DNA from: Bryobacterales bacterium
Lineage (GTDB): Bacteria > Acidobacteriota > Terriglobia > Bryobacterales > Bryobacteraceae
Direction of reading: 5' to 3'
Length of the DNA stretch: 52,513 bases
Assembly (NCBI GenBank): GCA_025350625.1
Contig: JANXXL010000208.1
Span: forward strand, 1-52,513
The notes under the pieces were generated by a model that was not told the origin of the DNA, searched no databases, and was given only the letters and a program-made list of their open reading frames with translations. Within the stretch, counting starts at the first letter, position 1, and each line of letters opens with the position of its first letter. The translations under genes were made by a program, and so were the position numbers. Shown in pieces: positions 25,075-33,927 of the stretch.

Positions 25075-26739
25075 TTACTTTGAGTTTGACCGGTTGCCGG
25101 GCAGTGCGAACGCTGTCAACGTCACGCCTGATGGGACGACGACCCACTGGACGCCGTCGAGCATGTAGGTGATGGGCGGCGCGCCCCAGATCGAGGCGCC
25201 GGTCTGGAAGCGCCATAACTGCTTGCCGGTGGCGGATTCGAACGCATACAAGTAGCCGTCGTTGTCGCCGGTGAAGACGAGCCCGGTTGCGGTTGACATG
25301 GCGCCGCCCGATAGATCGAGCGTGATATTCGACGGGTAGCTGCGGAAGCGGTGCTCCCAGCGCCGCTCGCCGGTCGAGGGATCAATGGCGCGCAGCGCGC
25401 TATATTGCTCGGGGCCGCCTTCGAAGCGCTGCGCACCGCCGCTCGGGACGCGCTCGCCCAACGTGATATTGGTGGGCTTGATCGATTCCCAGGTGGCGCA
25501 AGTTTCGCGTGCGGTCACGAAAAAGAGACGCCGGACGGGATCGAATGACGGCGGCATGAAATTCGTGCCGCCACGTTGATCGGGCAAACATTTTTCCTTC
25601 GTGCCGACATTATCGAGGACCACCGGGCGTCCGTCGGCGCCAATTTCCCGCGCCCAGTTGGTGCCGGTGAAGGGCTTGCCAAGGAGCATCTTGCCGCTCT
25701 CCCGGTCGAGCACGTAGAAGAAGCCGTTGCGGTTCGCGAGCATCACCACCTGATGGCGCTGGCCGCCAATGGTGAACGCGCCGAGCACGGGGACTTGCGT
25801 CGAATCCCAGTCGTGAATGTCGTGCGGGGTGAACTGGTAATACCATTTGAGCTTGCCGGTATCGGGGTCGAGCGCCAAGAGCGAACAGGTGTAGAGATTG
25901 TCGCCCTTGCGATCGTCGCCGTAGTAATCCGGGTTGGGGTTTCCGGTGCCGTAATAAACGAGGTTGAGCGCCGGGTCGTAGGCTCCGGTCGCCCAGACGG
26001 CGCCGCCGCCCCGTTGCGACGCTTCGACGTTGGGCCAGGTCTCGCTGCCGCGTTCGCCCTCGCCCGGAACGGTGTAGAAGCGCCAGGCACGCGCGCCGGT
26101 CTCGGCGTCATAGGCATCGATGAAGCCGCGGTCCGCGTAATCGCCGCCCGACACACCGACGATCACTTTGTTCTTGACGACCAGCGGCGCGAGCGTGACG
26201 GAGTAACCGTTCTTGGGCTCCTCGACCTTCGCATCCCAGAGCACGCTGCCGGTTTTGCGGTCGAGCGCGATCAGGTGGGCGTCGAGCGTGCCCATGTAGA
26301 GTTTGTCGCCCAGAATGGCGGGGCCGCGGTTCACCATTCCGCAGCAGACGCGGAGGACGTCGGGCAGGGTGCGCTGGTAATGCCAGATGGCGCGGCCGGT
26401 GCGCGCGTCGAGCGCCCAGGCGTGGTTGTTGTTGCCGGTGATATACATGACGCCGTCGAGCACGATAGGCGTGGTCTCGATGCCGCGGCCGGGCGCGAGG
26501 ACCCCGGTTTGGAAGAGCCACTGCGGCGTCAGACGATTGACGTTCTGGGGTGTCAGTTGCGTGAGCGGGCTGTGACGCTGCGAGGTGTAGTCGCCTCCGA
26601 AGGTGAGCCACTTGGTTGGGTCCTTCAAGCCATCGAGCAACATTTGAGACGTCACCGGTTGCGATGTTCCCTGCTGCGCGAGCGCCGGCAAGCATCCTAC
26701 TGCGGTGATGAAAGCTGTGAGTGGAAAAGCGTGATGCAT
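25075..26739 (-). CDS. PQQ-dependent alcohol dehydrogenase (quinoprotein)
   Basis: About 554 residues. A signal peptide ends near ALAQQG, so the enzyme is periplasmic. Propeller repeats include WALDARTGRAIWHYQR, LYMGTLDAHLIALDRKTGSVLWDA and VFTGDNDGYLYAFESATGKQLWRF. The vicinal cysteine pair RVCCGMVNRG forms the disulfide next to the cofactor in quinoprotein alcohol dehydrogenases. Calcium- and PQQ-binding residues should lie in the GGDYADRGF and TGNPNPDYYG stretches. There is no C-terminal cytochrome c domain, so a separate acceptor is needed. Neither PQQ synthesis genes nor the acceptor are in this window. I use the ATG at 26739 after GGAG; the codon at 26766 only adds a non-signal stretch. 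Confidence 0.92.
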   Translation of the reverse strand: MHHAFPLTAFITAVGCLPALAQQGTSQPVTSQMLLDGLKDPTKWLTFGGDYTSQRHSPLTQLTPQNVNRLTPQWLFQTGVLAPGRGIETTPIVLDGVMYITGNNNHAWALDARTGRAIWHYQRTLPDVLRVCCGMVNRGPAILGDKLYMGTLDAHLIALDRKTGSVLWDAKVEEPKNGYSVTLAPLVVKNKVIVGVSGGDYADRGFIDAYDAETGARAWRFYTVPGEGERGSETWPNVEASQRGGGAVWATGAYDPALNLVYYGTGNPNPDYYGDDRKGDNLYTCSLLALDPDTGKLKWYYQFTPHDIHDWDSTQVPVLGAFTIGGQRHQVVMLANRNGFFYVLDRESGKMLLGKPFTGTNWAREIGADGRPVVLDNVGTKEKCLPDQRGGTNFMPPSFDPVRRLFFVTARETCATWESIKPTNITLGERVPSGGAQRFEGGPEQYSALRAIDPSTGERRWEHRFRSYPSNITLDLSGGAMSTATGLVFTGDNDGYLYAFESATGKQLWRFQTGASIWGAPPITYMLDGVQWVVVPSGVTLTAFALPGNRSNSK

Positions 26740-26873
26740 GCGTGTGGGCTCCTTATGCGGGACCATCGTCGATTATACATCCAGGGGCCTGCCGCGGGCG
26801 GCCTTTTCGATCCGGCCAAAGGTGTGAGAAGATCCAAGCTGTACGAATTCACTAGTCTACAGGGAGAGCAAAA

Positions 26874-28250
26874 ATGCGATATTCGCTCCGAATTGGGGTG
26901 TTGGTTTCTTTCTTTGCTATTCTGCTGCTGATTCTGCCGTGGAAGCACGCGGCTGCGGCGGCGGATCAGGTGGTTCTCATCGTGGGAGGCGATGTGGAAT
27001 GGGCGCTGACTTCGCGGCCTCCGACGGTTCGATATCCCATCAGCGATCCCAGGCCGTATGGCATGTTGGTTTTTGGAAAACGGGATGTTCGCGATCAAGT
27101 GACCGGCGACTGGCCTCCGGTTCCTTATGTGTACGAGGGCGAGAGTAAGGCTTACCTGGATAAGCTCGGCCTCAAGGGGGCCACGGAAGCGGAAGAAAGG
27201 AAGACTTACGCGAAGGGGGGTGGAGCGGAGTCGCCTGGACCAAGCTTGAGCTTCCCGCTGCCAAAGCAGGAAGCGGCCATCGCGTGGCAGCTTTCTTCGG
27301 GCCAGGACTACACGCAAGACTATTCGTCCAATGACGAACTCTTGAATTACCCGCTGAAACGGCTGGCTCCGATCTTTCACACAGGGGATCTGGTGTTTGT
27401 GAATTGCGAGGGCGCGCTCTCCGATCATGCCCGTCAGGTTGGCTTAAACCGGACGCCGGAGAAGTTCGCGAAGGTCATGAAATCGGTCGGGATCAGTATC
27501 GTGAACCTCGCCAACAACCACACCTTTGATGCCGAAGAACGCGGGTTCCTGGATACGATCCGCGCTCTTAATGCCGCCGGCATTGCGCATGTCGGAGGGG
27601 GAAACGATCTGGCCGACGCGCGCAAGCCCTCCATCGTCTCCCGGAATGGGATCAAGCTGGGTTTCTTGGGTTACACGCAATTCAACAATTTTGGCGAGTC
27701 GGTTTACGCGGCTGACGGCCGCCCGGGGCTGGTTCCGATGGACCCATTCCTGATCAAAGAAGACATCCGCAAGCTGCGGCCTCAGGTGGATTACGTTATG
27801 GTGGCGATTCATTGGTCCACATCACGATCGTCCGACGTCAGTCCGGAGAACCGCAAATTTGCGCACGATCTGATCGACGCCGGCGCGGACGTGATCCTGG
27901 GGCATCATCCGCCGCATCCGAAAGGGATCGAAGTTTATCACGGCAAGGTCATTCTCTATGCTCCCAGCAATGTGCTGCGGGGCCATACCAGTCCTAATGC
28001 GGACGACGGCTATCTGGCTCGCTTCACGATGGGGAAGAAGTCGGTGGTAAAAATCGAAGTGTTGCCCATTGCGGGGAAAGGACAGCCGGAAGGACACACC
28101 GGTCCATACGATTCGAAGCTGTTTCAGCCGTATGTCGTGCAAGGCGCGAGCGCCAAGCAAATTCTCGAACGGGTTCGCAGCAGTTCGGCTGCTTTAGACA
28201 CGCCGATGCAGATCGAGGGCGATAAAGGAGTGATTACGGTTCAGCGGTGA
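26874..28250 (+). CDS. CapA-family metallophosphatase-like protein
   Basis: 458 residues. A signal peptide (LVSFFAILLLILPWKHAAA) precedes a CapA/PgsA fold. Motifs are LIVGGDVEW (about 40), VFVNCEGALSD, ISIVNLANNHTFDAEERGF, GIAHVGGGNDLADARKP and DVILGHHPPHPKGIE. The aspartates, asparagine and histidines match the metal-binding set of the calcineurin-like superfamily. CapA proteins support poly-gamma-glutamate capsule synthesis in Bacillus, but many homologues have other or unknown roles. No capBC genes are nearby, so capsule formation is not supported. The ATG at 26874 follows GGAGAG. The gene ends five bases before the convergent VOC gene. Confidence 0.85.
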   Translation: MRYSLRIGVLVSFFAILLLILPWKHAAAAADQVVLIVGGDVEWALTSRPPTVRYPISDPRPYGMLVFGKRDVRDQVTGDWPPVPYVYEGESKAYLDKLGLKGATEAEERKTYAKGGGAESPGPSLSFPLPKQEAAIAWQLSSGQDYTQDYSSNDELLNYPLKRLAPIFHTGDLVFVNCEGALSDHARQVGLNRTPEKFAKVMKSVGISIVNLANNHTFDAEERGFLDTIRALNAAGIAHVGGGNDLADARKPSIVSRNGIKLGFLGYTQFNNFGESVYAADGRPGLVPMDPFLIKEDIRKLRPQVDYVMVAIHWSTSRSSDVSPENRKFAHDLIDAGADVILGHHPPHPKGIEVYHGKVILYAPSNVLRGHTSPNADDGYLARFTMGKKSVVKIEVLPIAGKGQPEGHTGPYDSKLFQPYVVQGASAKQILERVRSSSAALDTPMQIEGDKGVITVQR

Positions 28251-28254
28251 ATCA

Positions 28255-29052
28255 TTACTCGCCGGGTTTAAGCCCGGGGCGCTCGACGATCTCAATTTTC
28301 ACGCCGGCTGGTCCAGCGACATAAGCGATATTGATCGCGGGACCGTTGGCCAGCTGCGTAACGCGCGGTTCGACGAGGACGGTCACGCCTTGGGCGCGCA
28401 AATTGTCGATGGTCTTGGCCAGCGCGCCAGAGGAACGCCAGCTGATGTGATCGATGGCGTGGCCTTCACTCGGCTCGGAGTCGCCGCGCTGCACCAGAAT
28501 CCACATGTCATCGAAGCCGGGCGAACTGTACTTGATGGCGTCGAGACGCCCTTTGAACTTGGTGCGCTCGCCGCCGAACTTCGCCAGCAGCCAAGTGAAA
28601 ATGTCGTCCGGGTTGGGCCCGCGCATGTGGATGTGGTGCAGCCCGAGCTTGTCCGGATCCTGCACGACTTCGATGCGAGTGCCCCAGGGGTCTTCGACGA
28701 ACGCGAGCTTGAAAAGTCCGGGAGCATCGCGCGGCGGCGTGACAATCTTGATGCCCGCGGCTTCGAATTCCTTCACCTTCGCGTCGAGGTCGGCGAACGA
28801 GAAGCCAATGTGATCGACGACGCTGCCGCTGCTCGGCTTCGCGTCCGCCTTCTTGATAAACACGAGCCGCGTGCTGCCCAACATCAATCTGTCGGGGCCT
28901 TCCGGATTCTTGCGCGCGCCGAAGTATTTCACGTACCAATCCGCGGCCGCTGAGGGATCGGGCACGCTCAGATGAATATGGTCGTAGGGAAACGTCTGCG
29001 CGGTGGCGGTGGCGAAGGACATGAAAACAGTTAGAAGCGTGGCCCGTAGCAT
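28255..29052 (-). CDS. Secreted two-domain VOC protein (glyoxalase/dioxygenase fold)
   Basis: About 265 residues. A signal peptide (LRATLLTVFMSFATATAQ) is followed by two vicinal-oxygen-chelate modules: residues 20-130 (DHIHLSVPDPSAAADWYVKYF, then FVEDPWGTRIEVVQ) and 135-255 (LHHIHMRGPNPDDIFTWLLA, ending AGVKIEIVERPG). VOC enzymes bind a metal through two histidine/glutamate pairs; the reaction cannot be named from sequence. Export is unusual for the family, most of which are cytoplasmic. The start is the ATG at 29052 after AGGAGG; a TTG just before it is less likely. It is convergent with CapA. Confidence 0.8.
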   Translation of the reverse strand: MLRATLLTVFMSFATATAQTFPYDHIHLSVPDPSAAADWYVKYFGARKNPEGPDRLMLGSTRLVFIKKADAKPSSGSVVDHIGFSFADLDAKVKEFEAAGIKIVTPPRDAPGLFKLAFVEDPWGTRIEVVQDPDKLGLHHIHMRGPNPDDIFTWLLAKFGGERTKFKGRLDAIKYSSPGFDDMWILVQRGDSEPSEGHAIDHISWRSSGALAKTIDNLRAQGVTVLVEPRVTQLANGPAINIAYVAGPAGVKIEIVERPGLKPGE

Positions 29053-29095
29053 CAAGACCTCCTATTCACGATTAGTCTACCGTATGAGTTAACCG

Positions 29096-29890
29096 TCAGG
29101 CGCTCGCCACCGCGTATACGATTCTTCCGCGGGCCACAAAATCTTCGCACTCGAGAATCTGCATGCGGCTGCGGGCGGTTGCTATGCACGCTTCACGGGT
29201 CAGGGGGGCGAGGGTGTCGAAGCGGGACTTGCCGGAGCCCATGCTGGTCCTCAAACGGAGCAGGTGTTCAAGATCGAGCGTGCTGACCAAGTCGTCTGTC
29301 CAGCAGCGCGGCGATCTGAATCCTGCGAGCCGGAGAAGCGTCTCCATTTTCTCGGGTGTATCGACAGCGGCGTGGCGCGCCTCGACGGCGGGGTCCACCG
29401 GCGGGGCGCCGTGCGCATCGAGAGAATCGGTCCAGATCTGCGTTGCCTTCGATGTGAGGTCTCCGGCCCAAGTCAAGGTCGCTACACGGCCGCCGGGCCG
29501 AAGCACGCGGCGCGCCTCGCGTAATCCGTCCAGCGGCTCCTCCAAGTGAAATAGCATGAAGATCATGAGGACCAGATCTACGCTCGCGGGAGGGATGGCG
29601 AGTTGTCTTGCATCCATCACGGCGCGAGGAAACTCTCCGGGTGCAAGCGCGAGCATGCCGTGCGCCCGATCCACGCCCAGAACAAATGCGCCCGGGAATG
29701 CGGCGCGGAGGTCCGGGAGCAACGTACCCACGCCGGTTCCCACGTCGAGGATTCGCTCAACCAGAGTGTGGGCGAGTTGGTGAAGGAGACTAAGTCCGGC
29801 GCTGCGCAGGACCGGAGCCCAGAGTTCGCAGTACGCGGGGGCTTCGCGATTGTACCGGTCTGTCAGCCTTTCGGTGGGACCGTCCGGCAT
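29096..29890 (-). CDS. SAM-dependent methyltransferase, class I
   Basis: 264 residues. The SAM-binding motif I is ILDVGTGVGTLLPDL (about 48-62), with the acidic end of strand 2 in VLGVDRAHGM, motif II near DARQL and motif III in PGGRVATLTWAG. This is the UbiE/Methyltransf_11 layout. The C-terminal part (GFRSPRCWTDDLVS onwards) holds the substrate cap and gives no clue to the substrate. It lies nine bases downstream of the ROK kinase gene on the same strand, so the two are probably co-transcribed. Confidence 0.88.
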   Translation of the reverse strand: MPDGPTERLTDRYNREAPAYCELWAPVLRSAGLSLLHQLAHTLVERILDVGTGVGTLLPDLRAAFPGAFVLGVDRAHGMLALAPGEFPRAVMDARQLAIPPASVDLVLMIFMLFHLEEPLDGLREARRVLRPGGRVATLTWAGDLTSKATQIWTDSLDAHGAPPVDPAVEARHAAVDTPEKMETLLRLAGFRSPRCWTDDLVSTLDLEHLLRLRTSMGSGKSRFDTLAPLTREACIATARSRMQILECEDFVARGRIVYAVASA

Positions 29891-29899
29891 GGTTGTATC

Positions 29900-30574
29900 T
29901 TAGGCTGTACGTTTCTGCCAGAGCTTGAAGCCGCCGCGAAATGCGTTCGCGTTGCTTCCCAGCCTCGACCCGGGTGGAGAGTCTTTGAGCAGTTTTGCAT
30001 TGCCGCCGCCGATTACGACATAGTCGGCTTCGAGCGCGGCTTTCAATCGAGTGACCACATCGGCCACATAGAAGCGCCATTTTTTCTTGCCCAGCCGTTC
30101 GAGACCATGGAGTCCAATGTAGTCTTCATACGTGCGTCCGTTTTTATACGGGAGATGAGCCAACTCCAGGGGTTCGAGAACGCCGTCGACAATGAGCGCC
30201 GACCCCAGCCCGGTGCCCAAGCCGAGAAACAGCATTCGTCCGCCTTCATAACTCCCGAGGGCCTGCATGGCGGCGTCATTCACCATTTTGACCGGGCGTC
30301 GAAACGCTTTCTCGAAATCGAAGCCGACCCAACCTTTTGCTAAATTGTGAGGCTCGGCGACTGGCTTGCCGTGTAACACGGGACCGGGATACCCGATCGC
30401 GACCTTCCCGTATTCCCACGCGCCGACGGCTTTTTGGACCGCCGCGACCATCTTGCGGGGGGTCATACCGGGTCCGGAGGGGATCTTAACAGGTGTCCGA
30501 TAGCCGGTGGCGAGGAGCTTTATGTGCGTGCCGCCGATATCTACCACCAGCACTTTCGTCGAATTTCGCGCCAT
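29900..30574 (-). CDS. ROK-family kinase, polyphosphate-glucokinase-like
   Basis: 224 residues. The ATPase/phosphate-1 motif is VVDIGGTHIKLLATG; the catalytic aspartate sits in VNDAAMQALG; the phosphate-2 motif is FLGLGTGLGSALIVDG. It is followed by ELAHLPYKNGRTYEDYIG and a C-terminal GGGNAKLLK adenosine motif. The short length and the LAHLPY sequence, without the ROK zinc motif, fit the polyphosphate/ATP glucokinase branch. It likely phosphorylates glucose in the cytoplasm, but the sugar and phosphate donor are inferred. The next gene downstream is the methyltransferase. Confidence 0.85.
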   Translation of the reverse strand: MARNSTKVLVVDIGGTHIKLLATGYRTPVKIPSGPGMTPRKMVAAVQKAVGAWEYGKVAIGYPGPVLHGKPVAEPHNLAKGWVGFDFEKAFRRPVKMVNDAAMQALGSYEGGRMLFLGLGTGLGSALIVDGVLEPLELAHLPYKNGRTYEDYIGLHGLERLGKKKWRFYVADVVTRLKAALEADYVVIGGGNAKLLKDSPPGSRLGSNANAFRGGFKLWQKRTA

Positions 30575-30598
30575 TGTTCTTCATGGTACTCGCGATCT

Positions 30599-31942
30599 TC
30601 AATTTTCGGTGAGCAACGCGTCAGAATCCGGGTTGAACGTGAACGTAAGCACCGTCTGGCTGGGCAACATCTTCTTGCCGTGACGTGGCCGAAAGCGGTA
30701 CCCGCGCGCGGCCTTCAGCGCTTCGGTGGCGAGTACGTGGGCGCCTTCGCCTTTGGTAGAAGCTACGTCGGCAGTGGTGACTTTTCCCGCCTGATCGATA
30801 CCGACTCTCACTTTCACCAGCGCCTCGGAGGCGACCATCGATCTCAGTTCTTCGGGAACATCCAATGCAATTTCATTGACCATTTCAGGCGTTGAGTCGT
30901 TGCGCGTCTGCGCGTTTTCGGATTCGACCGGTCCGTGAGTGATGGGCACCACCAGCGCATCGGGCGGTGTGGGCAGCGGCGCGCGGTACGACGCCATTGG
31001 AACCGATGCTGCGAGCGCGGATTGCGGTCCGCGGCGGAGGCCCAAGGTTTTCGACAACCACGTTTCGATTTCCGAAGACCTCGCAGCCGCCAACGCTAGC
31101 GCTGCTCCGGCTAAGAGTACCGCGAGCACCCATGCCATACGCGATCTGCCGGGAGTTGCCGGTCGCGGCGTGCTCTCACCATAGCCCGCGATTGATTCCG
31201 GCGCGCTCAGCGCCAACTGCTGAGGAGAGTGGGCCCAGAAGGATTCCATTGCGCCCAACATCTTCAGGAATTTCTCGTCGGCGTCCGGTACATGCTCCAG
31301 GACCTGCATCTTACGCGCTTGCGTTTCGAGTTCGTTTTCGAGCAAAGCAATCCGCTGCGAGAGGGTGGACTCCACTTCGCGAATGCGCTTGACCGGATCG
31401 GCCGATGCGAGAGTGTCCCGCTCGCGACGGTCTTTGAAAAGGCGGCGACCGCCGACGCTCCCATTTATAACAGCGGGGAGGGGAGTGTCTCGTTCCGCCT
31501 CGCCGGTGGCTTGCGCGAGGAGTTGGATCTCGCCTGCGAAACGCATCGCATCCTGACGGGAAAGGCAGCGCCAATCGGAAGGCTCGGCTTCCTGATCGGA
31601 TTGATAGAGGCCGAAGCCTACTAGTTCGTCTTCTCCGATGAAGTCCGCGATGCGGGTGAATTGAGCGATGGTGTCGCGGCGCAAGGAAGTGGCGCCGCCG
31701 AACGCGGAGCTGAAGGCGCGAATTTGTTGGGCGGAGGCTGGGCCGTCAAATTCGGCGGTGAAATTCAAAGACTCGGGATCGAAGTTGGTAGCGTGCCACT
31801 CACCGCGGTCGACTTCGATCTGAACGTCTTTCGCCAGAAGCTGAAAAAACTTGTGGGTTTCATCGACCACGCTCACCAGTTCATGGATTGGCACACCGGT
31901 CTTGCGCCGGTTCAATTCGACGCGGACTCTTAAACGATTCAT
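30599..31942 (-). CDS. Membrane protein with a cytoplasmic domain fused to a TonB C-terminal domain
   Basis: 447 residues. Residues 1 to about 150 form a soluble domain (NRRKTGVPIHELVSVVDETH, then FNFTAEFDG-like strands and DFIGEDELVGFGLY) of a conserved but unnamed family. A coiled coil follows (about 190-240, RIREVESTLSQRIALLENEL). One membrane helix, MAWVLAVLLAGAALALAA, lies near residue 275, then a Pro-rich periplasmic linker. The TonB_C domain is at about 350-440 (EALVKVRVGIDQAGKVTTAD, ARGYRFRPRHG). TonB itself has a short N-terminus before the helix, so this long cytoplasmic part is unusual. The ATG at 31942 follows GGAGG and overlaps the TPR stop by four bases. Confidence 0.82.
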   Translation of the reverse strand: MNRLRVRVELNRRKTGVPIHELVSVVDETHKFFQLLAKDVQIEVDRGEWHATNFDPESLNFTAEFDGPASAQQIRAFSSAFGGATSLRRDTIAQFTRIADFIGEDELVGFGLYQSDQEAEPSDWRCLSRQDAMRFAGEIQLLAQATGEAERDTPLPAVINGSVGGRRLFKDRRERDTLASADPVKRIREVESTLSQRIALLENELETQARKMQVLEHVPDADEKFLKMLGAMESFWAHSPQQLALSAPESIAGYGESTPRPATPGRSRMAWVLAVLLAGAALALAAARSSEIETWLSKTLGLRRGPQSALAASVPMASYRAPLPTPPDALVVPITHGPVESENAQTRNDSTPEMVNEIALDVPEELRSMVASEALVKVRVGIDQAGKVTTADVASTKGEGAHVLATEALKAARGYRFRPRHGKKMLPSQTVLTFTFNPDSDALLTEN

Positions 31943-32772
31943 ATTTTCCCTCCTGAGTGCACAGCGAAAGCGGTTTCGGCGGGGCCGAACTGGAAGTGCT
32001 CGATCGCGATGCGAAAATTGTGCCACGCTTCTAGACAATCGGGCGACGCATCCAATAGGCGCTCGCAATAGGACACTGCGGCCTGGTGGTTCCCATCTTC
32101 GAGAGCGGCGGTCACTAAGCCCCGCAGGGCGACCTCGGAATGAGGACTGAGTTCGAGTAGCCGCTGGGAATGCTCGCGAACTTCCGCCAGGTTGTGGTTA
32201 ACGATATTCATGGCGATGCAGTTGGACAAGACTTCCTCCGAATTTGGAGCGCGCGAAAGCAGCTCTTCGTAGATCTCTGCGGCTTCATCGAATTGACCGA
32301 GTAATTGCAAGGCGACGGCCTTTCCGAAGAGCGCCGGGCCATGCTGGACGTGCCTGCAGGCGCTGTCAAAGCACGCGAGCGCGTCTTGGGCGCGATTCAT
32401 TTCGAGCAGACACGCGCCGAGCGCGAGGAGAGCTTCGGTCCAATCGGGATCGACGCGCAGAACCCGCTCGAACCCCTCGGCCGCCTCGTCCCAACGACCG
32501 CAACGTTGGAGGCTGAGCGCCAGGTTGTATTGCGCATCTGGATTCCCGGGCTGGGAGAGCGCTACCGCGGAGTAACTCAGCGCCGCATCTTCGAAGCGGC
32601 CCAAGGCGAATTCAATCGCTCCGCGCGCGGCGCAGAGATCCGCGTCGAATTCACGGGGACTGGTTAGCATCCCGAGAGCCTCCGACAATAAGCCGGACGA
32701 ACGAAGCGCAGAGGCGGCTTCGAGCAGATCGCTGACGGGCGGCGCGTCGAAGGATGTGAGGCGATTCTTCAT
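31939..32772 (-). CDS. Tetratricopeptide-repeat protein
   Basis: 277 residues, almost entirely TPR units. Repeats are visible at ALGRFEDAALSYSAVALSQP, ALSLQRCGRWDEAAEGFERV, GACLLEMNRAQDALACFDSA, VALQLLGQFDEAAEIYEEL and a later NHNLAEVREHSQRLLELSP. The pattern of Ala, Gly and Tyr/Phe at TPR positions is clear. There is no signal peptide, so it should be cytoplasmic and act as a protein-binding scaffold. It precedes the TonB-C fusion with a four-base overlap, so the two are translationally coupled and the TPR protein may bind the cytoplasmic part of that partner. Confidence 0.87.
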   Translation of the reverse strand: MKNRLTSFDAPPVSDLLEAASALRSSGLLSEALGMLTSPREFDADLCAARGAIEFALGRFEDAALSYSAVALSQPGNPDAQYNLALSLQRCGRWDEAAEGFERVLRVDPDWTEALLALGACLLEMNRAQDALACFDSACRHVQHGPALFGKAVALQLLGQFDEAAEIYEELLSRAPNSEEVLSNCIAMNIVNHNLAEVREHSQRLLELSPHSEVALRGLVTAALEDGNHQAAVSYCERLLDASPDCLEAWHNFRIAIEHFQFGPAETAFAVHSGGKI

Positions 32773-32775
32773 TTG

Positions 32776-33345
32776 TTACGAGCCCTGGCGGCGATTCGCC
32801 GCAAGATTCGAAGCGGACGCGGGCCGGCTATGAAGCGCTTTGGCGATGTGGGACAAGAATAACTCCCGGGCCGCGCGGCGGTCGAGCGTTGCTCCGGTCG
32901 CAGCTGCTAGCGGAACCAACGCCGGTGCCGGGGCTGGAGCCGGACCGGCCAGAAGAGCTCGGGTGCGCCGCCCGATTACCGAGAACGCTCTCGACAGAAA
33001 TGGCTGGGCTCCGAAATTTGCAAACATCGGGCGCGAAAAAGCTGAACTGGCCGCGGCTGCTGCTTCGGATGGCCTGAATGAATTGGCCGAGGGGAAACTC
33101 TTGGGACCGGTCCGCACCATCTTCGGAACGACCATCTCCCAACGGCCGTTCGATTCCGCTTGCGGTGTGTGTGCGGTGGGAACCAGTACCTGCGATGGCG
33201 GAGTCCGCGCGCAGGTGCGGCCTGCCGTTTCGCGAAGTTGAAGCCCGGCTGTCAAGGAAGACCAGGTGATGGTGAATTGAAAACACCGCGGCTGTTCCGC
33301 CGGATGGCCGCCGTCAACCCTGGTATTGGGTCTTGCGTTAAGCAT
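32776..33345 (-). CDS. Doubtful hypothetical ORF upstream of the TPR gene
   Basis: 189 codons if the ATG at 33345 is used. The product is rich in Ala, Pro and Arg (including GPAPAPAPALVPLA) and ends in ARELFLSHIAKALHSR. It runs in the same direction as the TPR gene and stops three bases before it, which argues for a real leading gene. Against it are the absence of a ribosome-binding site, no family resemblance and an overlapping open frame on the other strand. Shorter starts are possible, for example at MVVPKMVRTG. Confidence 0.35.
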   Translation of the reverse strand: MLNARPNTRVDGGHPAEQPRCFQFTITWSSLTAGLQLRETAGRTCARTPPSQVLVPTAHTPQAESNGRWEMVVPKMVRTGPKSFPSANSFRPSEAAAAASSAFSRPMFANFGAQPFLSRAFSVIGRRTRALLAGPAPAPAPALVPLAAATGATLDRRAARELFLSHIAKALHSRPASASNLAANRRQGS

Positions 33346-33350
33346 GTTCT

Positions 33351-33423
33351 GATGTCACGTTCAATCGCGTTTTTGAATGACATCATAGGTATCGTCACTT
33401 AGTACCTGGAAGTGTAGGGTACT
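33351..33423. promoter_or_regulatory. Two inverted repeats in the gap before ybjQ
   Basis: First repeat: GATGTCA (33351-33357) and TTCAA (33360-33364) pair with TTGAA (33373-33377) and TGACATC (33378-33384), a 12-pair stem with a two-base bulge. Second repeat: AGTACC (33401-33406) pairs with GGTACT (33418-33423). Neither is followed by a T-run, so they look more like operators or structured leader than terminators. They lie between the divergent TPR and YbjQ genes. Nothing else is seen in 33246-33504. Confidence 0.4.
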
Positions 33424-33504
33424 GTCTGGTTGTTTGCGGGCCGTTGTAACTAGTTGTGGGCAGGCCACATACTCCTGAGGTTTCGGCCGTGGGATCATCT
33501 GTCT

Positions 33505-33840
33505 ATGACCCACGATTTCGTCACCACTGCGTTCATCTTAGACGGATATCGCATCACCCATAACCTGGGCTTGGTGCGCGGCATCATCGTGCGCTCCCGC
33601 TCCATCTTCGGGACTATCGGCGCCAGCCTGCAGACTATCGTCGGCGGGAACATTACTCTGCTCACCGATTTATGCGAGAAGACCCGCGAGCAGGCGTTCG
33701 AGAAAATGGTCAGCCATGCCATGATGATGGGGGCCGACGCCGTGATCGGCGTGCGTTATGACGCTACCGAAGTCATGCAGGGCGTTACTGAGGTGCTGTG
33801 CTATGGGACGGCGGTGCGAATTGAAAAGATCGCGGCCTAG
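33505..33840 (+). CDS. YbjQ family protein (UPF0145/DUF74)
   Basis: 111 residues, the family size. It contains [20 protein letters not shown], then a helix with [32 protein letters not shown] and a C-terminal strand [12 protein letters not shown]. YbjQ proteins form pentamers and have no settled function; some are labelled heavy-metal binding. The ATG at 33505 gives the family N-terminus. A deleted copy lies at 34393-34606 and a 3' scrap at 35799-35840, so this is the only intact one of three. The sequence matches the damaged copies at the nucleotide level. Confidence 0.9.
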   Translation: MTHDFVTTAFILDGYRITHNLGLVRGIIVRSRSIFGTIGASLQTIVGGNITLLTDLCEKTREQAFEKMVSHAMMMGADAVIGVRYDATEVMQGVTEVLCYGTAVRIEKIAA

Positions 33841-33927
33841 CGTTATCTCGTTACCCTACATATCCATTGCGTTACTCCTAAGGCGGCCTTCAGGATGTGC
33901 CGCCATAATTGGGCTAGGAGAACTAGC

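Noticed and set aside
25576..26931. 451-codon open frame opposite the PQQ dehydrogenase
   Set aside because: The opposite strand carries a complete quinoprotein with signal peptide and vicinal cysteines; this frame has no recognisable domain.
26874..28250. Capsule (poly-gamma-glutamate) operon around the CapA-like gene
   Set aside because: No capB, capC or capD is present; neighbours are a PQQ dehydrogenase and a VOC protein.
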